From assembly GCA_938084085.1 (NCBI GenBank), contig CALKDV010000144.1, positions 1 through 9,160 of the forward strand: DNA of 9,160 nucleotides, in the 5' to 3' direction. This document shows positions 1 through 6,201 of the stretch, piece by piece. The notes under the pieces were generated by a model. The model was not told the origin of the DNA. It did not search any database and saw only the letters and a list, made by a program, of their open reading frames with translations. Each line of letters begins with the position of its first letter. The first letter of the stretch is position 1. The position numbers were made by a program, and so were the translations under genes. The DNA is from an uncultured Nannocystaceae bacterium. Its GTDB lineage: Bacteria; Myxococcota_A; Polyangia; Nannocystales; Nannocystaceae.

Positions 1-104
1 GGATCGAGGCCTACGACGGCCAGCACCATCGGGCCGAGAATAGGCCCGCGACCGGCCTCATCGACCCCGAAACAACAGGGGGTCTGGGGTGCGGAGGGGC
101 TCAC
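1..104 (-). CDS. rnhB: Ribonuclease HII, N-terminal part (runs off left edge)
   Basis: Ribonuclease HII cuts the RNA strand of RNA/DNA hybrids and removes single ribonucleotides misincorporated in DNA, acting in the cytoplasm. Translation from the GTG at 104-102 gives 34 residues before the window ends. Residues 13-25 read GVDEAGRGPILGP, the family's hallmark N-terminal motif; D15 and E16 are the first two metal-binding catalytic acids. The family is usually about 200 residues, so roughly one sixth is present. The start is well supported: GTG overlaps the TGA stop of the upstream dynamin-like gene as GTGA, and a GGAG Shine-Dalgarno lies 7 nt upstream. The N-terminal leader before the motif is short, as is usual. 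It is most likely translationally coupled to, and cotranscribed with, the preceding genes. The other catalytic acids lie outside the window and cannot be checked. Confidence 0.9.
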   Translation of the reverse strand, partial: MSPSAPQTPCCFGVDEAGRGPILGPMVLAVVGLD

Positions 105-3088
105 TCGCTTTCTCCGGTGCGGTCGTCGACCTCATCTTCGAGGGACCTAACAAAGCCGATCAGCGCCTCGATTTCCGCGAGGTGTGCTGTCCGCAATCGG
201 GTCGCGAGCGCTCGGCCCGTGGCCAACTGCCGTCGCTCTTGTTCGGCCGCCGACTCCTCGATCTCTGAACGCATCCGGAGCAGCTGATCCCTCCAGCGGG
301 CGGCGATCGGTTCCAGATTGTCTCGGATGGAGGACCGAATGGCGCCTTCCCCATCCGGCGCGCGGCGTTGAGCTTCTGCCAAGGTTCTTGCGTGGGCCTG
401 CGCGTCGCGCAGGGCCGCCATATGACCTGCAGCCCACGGCAAGAAGCGAGCGCCAAGATGTTCCGAGAGGGTCAACTCCAGCTCTCCTTCTCGAGAGAAT
501 ACGACGAGCGTGTCGCGGATGGTCTCGTTGAGGACCTGTTCAAGGTGGTCCGAGGCGAACGAGGCGTCCACGTCGAGCAAGGGGGCGCTCCCTCGACTTC
601 TCTCCAAGAACCCTGAGGCGAGCCACTCTAAGGTCAGCGATTCGTCTTGGGCAAGAAGCGCTGCCTTCAAGCGCTCCGCGAATCGCTCGAGGGCGGCGGT
701 GACGTCACGCTTCCCCGGGTCGGCTTCACCTCCGTACTTTTCCTGCTCGAGCTGGGCGATGACCTGGTGTAGCGAGTCGCGGACGGCCTCGAGCGCGCGC
801 AAGAGTGTGCGGGCGGTGAGTCTCCGCTTCAAGGCGCGGGCGTGGATGAGAAAGTGCGTGTCGAGGGCGGCCTCCACCGGCGCGAAGGGATCGGTTTCGC
901 GGTCGGTGGTTGTTGCCTCGATCCGCCAGCGTTCCGCGTCTGTGGCGCAGAGGGGGACGAGGGCAGCGAGGACGTCGCCGAGTTGCTCTCGCAGATAGGT
1001 GAGGAGTTCCGATCGCTCTTCCTCAGTGAGGGTGTCCACTTTATTGAGGACGCCAACGACCTTCCGACCGCTGCGCTCGAGTTCTTCGAGCATGGTGCGT
1101 TCGGACGCGGCGCCGCCACGCGTGGCAGAGAAGACCCACACGATGGCGTCCGCCTCGTCGATGAACTCTCGAGCGACCTCTTCATGATAGGCGTCGAGCG
1201 CGTTGAGTCCCGGCGTGTCGACGATGGAGGCGTTCTTGATGACCTCGCCGTCGCGCTCGATCTCCACGAAACGGATTTGTGCGGCGCTGGTCTCATCGAG
1301 GGCGTGGAGGAATGGCGCGATTTGTGCCTCCTCGAGCAGGGTGAATGTGCCGTCGCGGCGATGGACGCGCGCGCGGGGGGTGTCTCCACGGCGGAAGATG
1401 TTAATCGTGCTGGTCGTGGGCAAGACGCCGGTCGGCGCGACTTTGGCTCGAAACAACGCGTTCACGAGTGAGCTCTTCCCCGAGGAGAATTCCCCCATGA
1501 CCGCGATGGTGAGGGGGCGGACGAGACGCTCTCGGGCGGCCATGACCGCCCGCAGTTGGGTGTCGATGGCGCCGACTTCGAGGCCGCCGATATTGGCGGG
1601 GATCTTCGCGAGGGCGTCCGTCGCGGCGCGCAGAGCCTGCTCGAGAGAGTTGATCGCCTGGTTCGCGGACAGGGCACCGAGCATGGCGGCCGCTTGTCGG
1701 GAGGTTGGATCTTCAATCAAGGCGCGCACGAGCAGCTCGGCCGCCTCTTCACGTCGGTCACGCGAGAGCGTCCACTTCGCAAGAATCAGCGCGCGGTGGG
1801 TGGCGAGGACTCGCGCGCGTGAGGGACCGTCGCGCAGCGGGCTCACCTCGTCAGGACCCCGGTGACCGCCGAACTCTCGATGTCGCCGTAGCCGGGCTGG
1901 AGGTCCGTTGCTGACCCAGTCGTCGAGCGCCGACGGATCCTCATCGCACGCGCGCAGATAGGCCAACACAGTTTCTTCCGAGGATGGGGGGCCTTGGAGC
2001 AAGGCGGAGAGCGCGTCGCGATCGCAGCGATCGAGCACCAGCGCGACGAAGGCGTATTCATCTACGTAGGGGGCGCGCGCAGCGATGGGAAGGCTGGACG
2101 CGCGCTCGTACAGTGCCTTGAGGATGTCTTGGGCGCAGGGGTTGTCCCCGGCTTCATCGCCTCGAAGGTGGGCCAGGGCCCACAGCCGCTGCCGGTCCAT
2201 GTCCGCGGGGGCGCCGCGCAGGTATGCCAGCGAGACTCGCCGCGCTTGATCGGCGTCTCCAGACAGCAGGCCCACTCGGACGTGGGCGGAGGAGGGATCG
2301 ATGCCCGCCTTCTGGATATCGACGAGCGCGAGGGCGTCGCGGTGTTGTCCCCGCACAGAACCCAGGCGCGCTCGGAGCTCGCGCGCCTCTGGCTCGAAGA
2401 GAGCCGCTCCCTGGGTGACGCGTTCGAACTCTGAGGTCCAGTGCTCGGCCTCTTCGTATCGTCCCTCCGCCAACATCACGTGGACGCCCAGCGCGAGCAC
2501 GCGGGCGTGGACGCGGAGGTTGGTGGAGTCATCGATCGTACCGCGGGCAGAGAGCACCTCGTGGGCTGCCCTTCGGGGTCTGCCCAGGGAGGCGTAGGCG
2601 TGGGCCGCGAGGATATGCGCACCTCGATCGAGGACTCGACGGACCGCGCGAGGTCCGATCTTTTGCGCCCGCCGGGCCTTGCGGACGAGCTCAAGGCATC
2701 GCTCGTGTTCGCTGTTTTGGTGGGCTTGTGTGGCGCTGACGAGGTCGCGGATGGTGGCCCAGCGTGGGCTGTCATCCGCTGGAAATGTCGGCACCTTGAG
2801 GGGCTGCGAGTGGAAGAGCCGCGCCTCCATCCAACAACCAACGAGCGCCTGGGAGAGCACCAGATCCTCGGGGCGCTCGAGGGAGGCCGCGAGGTACCGT
2901 TCTTGAGCCTCTTGGCACATGCCCTGCTGCTGGAGGATGGAGCCTTCGGCCAGGGCGGCGCGGACGACTTCGGGGAGCGTGACGGTGTCCGAGACGCCCG
3001 AGACGAATTCACCCACACGTCGGGCGATCCCTCCAAGTGCATCACCGACAGAGATGAGAGGTCCGGTCGGTTTTTCGTTCGAGGGCAT
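101..3088 (-). CDS. TPR-like helical domain fused to dynamin-family GTPase
   Basis: A 995-residue protein in two halves. Residues about 35-475 are Ala/Leu/Arg-rich amphipathic helices with TPR-like units (about 44-75, 198-258 and 429-468), a fold that usually binds other proteins. Residues about 525-780 form a dynamin-type GTPase domain. G1 is GEFSSGKS at 532-539 (DNA 1495-1472), the G2 threonine lies in PTTS at 557-560, G3 is DTPG at 624-627 and G4 is NKVD at 682-685. The remaining 215 residues or so are charged helices, probably the stalk or bundle. No clear transmembrane or paddle-like hydrophobic stretch is present, unlike the neighbouring dynamin-like protein. Dynamin-family proteins hydrolyse GTP to remodel or tether membranes. 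The ATG at 3088 is chosen because it follows the upstream stop by 26 bp; an in-frame ATG at 3214 would overlap that gene by 100 bp and adds a Pro/Arg/His-rich leader typical of out-of-frame translation. No good Shine-Dalgarno precedes 3088, so the start is less certain than the gene. The stop overlaps the start of rnhB. Confidence 0.9.
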   Translation of the reverse strand: MPSNEKPTGPLISVGDALGGIARRVGEFVSGVSDTVTLPEVVRAALAEGSILQQQGMCQEAQERYLAASLERPEDLVLSQALVGCWMEARLFHSQPLKVPTFPADDSPRWATIRDLVSATQAHQNSEHERCLELVRKARRAQKIGPRAVRRVLDRGAHILAAHAYASLGRPRRAAHEVLSARGTIDDSTNLRVHARVLALGVHVMLAEGRYEEAEHWTSEFERVTQGAALFEPEARELRARLGSVRGQHRDALALVDIQKAGIDPSSAHVRVGLLSGDADQARRVSLAYLRGAPADMDRQRLWALAHLRGDEAGDNPCAQDILKALYERASSLPIAARAPYVDEYAFVALVLDRCDRDALSALLQGPPSSEETVLAYLRACDEDPSALDDWVSNGPPARLRRHREFGGHRGPDEVSPLRDGPSRARVLATHRALILAKWTLSRDRREEAAELLVRALIEDPTSRQAAAMLGALSANQAINSLEQALRAATDALAKIPANIGGLEVGAIDTQLRAVMAARERLVRPLTIAVMGEFSSGKSSLVNALFRAKVAPTGVLPTTSTINIFRRGDTPRARVHRRDGTFTLLEEAQIAPFLHALDETSAAQIRFVEIERDGEVIKNASIVDTPGLNALDAYHEEVAREFIDEADAIVWVFSATRGGAASERTMLEELERSGRKVVGVLNKVDTLTEEERSELLTYLREQLGDVLAALVPLCATDAERWRIEATTTDRETDPFAPVEAALDTHFLIHARALKRRLTARTLLRALEAVRDSLHQVIAQLEQEKYGGEADPGKRDVTAALERFAERLKAALLAQDESLTLEWLASGFLERSRGSAPLLDVDASFASDHLEQVLNETIRDTLVVFSREGELELTLSEHLGARFLPWAAGHMAALRDAQAHARTLAEAQRRAPDGEGAIRSSIRDNLEPIAARWRDQLLRMRSEIEESAAEQERRQLATGRALATRLRTAHLAEIEALIGFVRSLEDEVDDRTGESE
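112..115 (-). promoter_or_regulatory. Ribosome binding site of rnhB
   Basis: The minus strand reads GGAG followed by a 7-nt spacer and the GTG start of rnhB. The site lies inside the last codons of the upstream gene and fixes the rnhB start within the GTGA overlap. It is the clearest Shine-Dalgarno in the minus-strand run; the three genes before it have none that I can see. Confidence 0.7.
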
Positions 3089-3114
3089 GGGGTGGCCTGG
3101 GAATCCGGAGGGGA

Positions 3115-5001
3115 CTAATGGAGGGTTCGGGGTTCGGTGGCGCTCACGGACGAGACCGGCCCCTCCGTGAGGGCGTGGAGGGCGGCGGCGATGTCGGCCA
3201 CCTCCGTCCGGCATCGCGTCGCTTCGTTGAGGAGCTGCCGCTTTTGGTGGCTGGGTTTGACGAAGCTCCCGTCCGATGCCTGCCCGGCGGAGGGGGCGTC
3301 GCTCGCCGCGGCCTGGGCTTCGCGGGCGTGTTGAAGGACGGTCTGGAGTTGTTGGCCGAGATCATCGCGGGCGAGCGAGATATGTCCGCCGAGCGCGTGC
3401 ATGTAGCGGTCGATCACGCGCTCGAGCGAGGTCGTGAGCGCATGTTGGGCGGCGTCGAGCGCGTCTGGGATGCGCTCTTTACAGTGAGCCCGAGCCTCTT
3501 TGATCGCTCGCTCACGAAGCACCATCGATGCGAGTGGGGAGGCGACCGCCATGAGCATGCCCGGCACCGTTCCGCCAAAGTACATGACGATGGTCCCTCC
3601 CAAGCCGAGGGCGAGGCTCCCCGCCTCCACAAGTACGGAGGGAGGTTCAATAAAAATGGGAGGGGTCTCGAACCGAAGTCGCAAGTTGGACTCGAGGACC
3701 CGGCGGTAGGCGAGGTCGCTGTGGGTCGCGATGAGCTCATCGCAAAAGTCATCCAGCGAACCTCGCAGACGCTTGGATTCTTCGAGCGCCGCCTCGAGGA
3801 TCCCAGTTCGCAACGCGCCGGGAAATGCGTCGGTGAGGTCGTGGAGATCCGCGCGCTCCAGATAGGTCGCGCCGCGCTCGTTGAGCGCCTTGAATCGCTC
3901 AGCCACCGACGCCCGAAAATCTTCTTTCAGCGTGTTTCGCATGGCGTTGATGCGCTGGTGGAGGGCCGCTTCGTCGAGGAGGTCGTCGACGACGGCCCGA
4001 TCCACGGCGCGAATCTCGGATTCGAGCGTGGTCGCGTCGAGGGCGACGCACCGCGCGTGAATGGCGGCGTGGTACTCGAGCAGATGAGCGTGCTTGAGGA
4101 GGCCGCTCCTCATGCGCGCCGGCAGGAGAGTCTCGCGCGAGTCGGCCAAGAACGAGAGGCGCTCACGTAGCCGGGCCACATCGCGGATGCCAGGACTCTC
4201 ACCGCTTGGGTCTTGGAGGGCGCCGCGTGCGTCGGTTGTGAAGGGGGTCGGTCGATGAGGCAGAATTTCAGCGAGTCTGGTGGCGACGTGGTCGACGACG
4301 GTGGCGGCGTCGTCTGCTCCCAGCAAGTCAATGCGGTTGATGACGACCTCGAGGGTCGCGCCCGTGCGTTGGAGCCCGCCGACCGCCTCGAGCGCCTCGC
4401 GCAAGAGCTCGAGCTCGCTTTTCGTCATGGCCTGGGTCGCGTCGAGGACGATCACGAGGACGTCCGCCCGTGGAAATTCATCGCGGCTCACGAGACTGCG
4501 GAATTTGGAGATGTCATTGAGTCCGGGGGTGTCGATGAGTTCGAGCTCACCGTGCAGTTGAGATCCGCTCACCTCGACTCGCAAGGCGTCGTGGGGCGCG
4601 GAGAGATCGCCGCTGTCTTTGGGACCTCGGGCGAGTTCGCGAAATGTCCCCTCGTCTAGTTCGACCTCCTCCTCACGGGGGTTCGCGGGAATCCGCAGCC
4701 GCCGAGTCTCCCGACCGTGACGTATGGACACGAGGGCTCCGGTGGTGGGGGTGACCCCTGCGGGGAGGACATCGTGACCGAGCAGCGCGTTGATGAGCGT
4801 GCTCTTGCCGTGCTTGATCTCGCCGATGATGGCGACTCGGAGTCGGCCTTGATCGATCCGTCGGTGACGGTCGTCCTCGATCGCCTGCGCCACGTCGCGG
4901 AGCCCGAGGTCAGTGGCGATCGTGGACAGTCGGCGCGCGAGGTCGGTCAAGGCCGCGATGAAGTCGTCCGAAGTGAGGGTGGTGGGGGCGGTGGTGGCCA
5001 T
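3115..5001 (-). CDS. Dynamin-like GTPase with hydrophobic paddle-like segment
   Basis: A 628-residue bacterial dynamin-like protein. A short helical lead (about 1-52) precedes the GTPase domain. G1 is GEIKHGKST at 60-68 (DNA 4824-4798), G2 lies in TPTT at 84-87, G3 is DTPGLND at 157-163, and G4 is NRID at 222-225, a common variant of NKxD. Long amphipathic helices follow (about 300-445). Residues about 456-495 are strongly hydrophobic and glycine-rich, placed like the membrane-inserting paddle or transmembrane hairpin of bacterial dynamins, then helices return to about 565. The last 60 residues include a polar linker. By family knowledge it would bind GTP, self-assemble and remodel or bridge the inner membrane. 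It sits 15 bp after the M48-like gene and 26 bp before the second dynamin-like gene, so it is probably in one transcript with both. The start at 5001 leaves a normal N-terminus, but no Shine-Dalgarno is visible upstream. Partnership with the next gene product is inferred. Confidence 0.92.
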   Translation of the reverse strand: MATTAPTTLTSDDFIAALTDLARRLSTIATDLGLRDVAQAIEDDRHRRIDQGRLRVAIIGEIKHGKSTLINALLGHDVLPAGVTPTTGALVSIRHGRETRRLRIPANPREEEVELDEGTFRELARGPKDSGDLSAPHDALRVEVSGSQLHGELELIDTPGLNDISKFRSLVSRDEFPRADVLVIVLDATQAMTKSELELLREALEAVGGLQRTGATLEVVINRIDLLGADDAATVVDHVATRLAEILPHRPTPFTTDARGALQDPSGESPGIRDVARLRERLSFLADSRETLLPARMRSGLLKHAHLLEYHAAIHARCVALDATTLESEIRAVDRAVVDDLLDEAALHQRINAMRNTLKEDFRASVAERFKALNERGATYLERADLHDLTDAFPGALRTGILEAALEESKRLRGSLDDFCDELIATHSDLAYRRVLESNLRLRFETPPIFIEPPSVLVEAGSLALGLGGTIVMYFGGTVPGMLMAVASPLASMVLRERAIKEARAHCKERIPDALDAAQHALTTSLERVIDRYMHALGGHISLARDDLGQQLQTVLQHAREAQAAASDAPSAGQASDGSFVKPSHQKRQLLNEATRCRTEVADIAAALHALTEGPVSSVSATEPRTLH

Positions 5002-5016
5002 GACGTTGTCTGTGGC

Positions 5017-5958
5017 TTAGAGGAGGCCGAGCCTTTGGGTGAGGCGCCGGTCGACCTTCGCGACCGACCACGCGTCGTCTGGGACGTGGGGTTGAGGGGC
5101 GGAGGCGTCGCCGTCGGTCGACGAGCGGTCACTGTTCATCTTAACAATCCGCGCGCTGAGGATGCGGGCGTGAACATCGCTTCGAAAGAACTCCCGGATC
5201 GCGGTGACGCGGAGGTCGTAACTTGAGGGTTGGGGCAGCCATCGCGTGTTGACGCTGCGGGTTTCGGCCACCTGTTGTCGGAGGCCCTCCATGGTGGATT
5301 CCAGCCCGTCACCGCACAGGAGCGCCGCTCGATCCGCGGAGAAACACATGAGCTTGGTCGTGGGGCGAAGCGCCCGCTGGAGCCCGCGATAGAGGACGCC
5401 AGACTCCTCAAGTCGGGCGACCAGGGCGGCCGTGAAGAACAAGGCGTGGTCACACTGGAGATGGCCGAGGGCCGACGCCAACGCGAACCTGCGCTCGGTG
5501 TCGGAGAGGGCCTGGATCCCGCGGAGGTCGAGGAGGAGATGGCGCACGTCCCCGTGGCTGGTGCCCAAGGCCGTCACGCTTGGCCACGCGCCGGAGAGAT
5601 GGGCGCGCTCGTTGAGGCAGGACACAGTGGGGGTGGGAGCGCCCAGGATTTTGACGCAGTTGGCGAGCTCGCGCAGCAAGGGAGCGGGACACGTGGCTTC
5701 GTGATCGAGGGTGTCGCGCTGCAGCATCTCCCACACTGATTTCCATTGCCGCTCCACCCCGCGCAGACCCGCGCCGAGCAGGCGGTGCTGGATAAACCAG
5801 CGGGTGCGGCGGACATCGACGCCGAAGGCGTACGCGTCGCGGGCTCGACGCTCCTTGTGGGCGGCGTTGTGGCGACGATGAAGCAGACCCTCGAGGACGC
5901 TCGCTTCGTCGCTCGCGTCGTCTTCTTGTTCAGGGGATTTATTGGGCGTAGCGGCCAT
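5017..5958 (-). CDS. Degenerate M48-family metallopeptidase homologue (probable pseudoenzyme)
   Basis: A 313-residue protein that follows the layout of M48 (Ste24/HtpX-type) zinc peptidases. It has a helical N-terminal part, a segment KILGAPTPTV (103-112) resembling the conserved stretch before the active site, a strand-like LLLDLRGIQALSD (141-153), and then the position of the HExxH helix. There the sequence is SALGH (162-166; DNA 5475-5461): the first histidine and catalytic glutamate are replaced by Ser and Ala, while the second His and following HLQCDH are kept. The third-ligand motif, normally E-x-x-A-D, reads CFSAD (205-209; DNA 5346-5332), with Cys in place of Glu. Proteolysis by the usual mechanism is therefore unlikely; a binding or regulatory role is inferred. 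It has no obvious transmembrane helix. It is the first gene of the minus-strand run, 15 bp before a dynamin-like gene. ATG codons at 5988 and 6102 are also in frame; 5958 was chosen because the added residues look non-coding and would approach the divergent gene. None has a clear Shine-Dalgarno. Confidence 0.75.
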   Translation of the reverse strand: MAATPNKSPEQEDDASDEASVLEGLLHRRHNAAHKERRARDAYAFGVDVRRTRWFIQHRLLGAGLRGVERQWKSVWEMLQRDTLDHEATCPAPLLRELANCVKILGAPTPTVSCLNERAHLSGAWPSVTALGTSHGDVRHLLLDLRGIQALSDTERRFALASALGHLQCDHALFFTAALVARLEESGVLYRGLQRALRPTTKLMCFSADRAALLCGDGLESTMEGLRQQVAETRSVNTRWLPQPSSYDLRVTAIREFFRSDVHARILSARIVKMNSDRSSTDGDASAPQPHVPDDAWSVAKVDRRLTQRLGLL

Positions 5959-6201
5959 AGTGAAGTGCGCAAAACGCGCTAAAGGCATGAGTGGCGAGAC
6001 AGGGCGGCGTGCGCTGCCGTCCTCGGGGGCAAGTGTAGCAAGCGAGGCCGAAGAACTGTCATGCGGGTGTCGATCTTGCGGGCGTCGCGTGGAGTGGTGC
6101 ACAGTGGCGACCCTGTGAGCGCCCCCATCGATCTTGTGTTTGACGACCGCGTGGAATCCTCTTGTTGGACCCGCGGGCCCCGCCCCCTAAAAGGTCGTCT
6201 C
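5959..6201. other. Divergent intergenic region
   Basis: This 243-bp stretch separates the minus-strand dynamin-like run from the plus-strand membrane-anchored gene, so it should hold promoters for both. On the minus strand TGC followed by TACACT (6040-6032) resembles an extended -10 element, about 70 bp before the 5958 start, but no well-spaced -35 was found. On the plus strand TTGACG (about 6138-6143) resembles a -35, but the hexamer 17 nt downstream (TGTTGG) is a poor -10. Neither is strong enough to annotate as a promoter. In-frame ATG codons at 6061 (plus) and at 5988 and 6102 (minus) could extend the flanking genes into this region. Confidence 0.45.
6189..6194 (+). promoter_or_regulatory. 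Ribosome binding site supporting a TTG start
   Basis: AAAAGG is followed by a 7-nt spacer and TTG at 6202, in frame with the downstream gene. The alternative ATG at 6061 lacks a purine-rich site at normal spacing. The site favours the shorter protein, which then begins directly with its hydrophobic helix. Confidence 0.5.

Noticed and set aside
842..1471. Plus-strand open frame of about 209 codons opposite the TPR-dynamin GTPase domain
   Set aside because: It mirrors the conserved GTPase region; high GC removes stop codons from the antisense frame. No domain or ribosome binding site.
3118..4170. A long plus-strand open frame of about 350 codons opposite the 628-residue dynamin-like gene
   Set aside because: It lies antisense to a gene with intact G1-G4 motifs, has Gly/Arg/Glu/Val-biased composition typical of the reverse of GC-rich coding DNA, and shows no recognisable domain.
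3115..5001. Possible phage-defence or toxin-secretion role for the dynamin-like genes
   Set aside because: Some bacterial dynamins have such roles, but there are no defence, mobile or secretion genes in the window to support this over general membrane maintenance.
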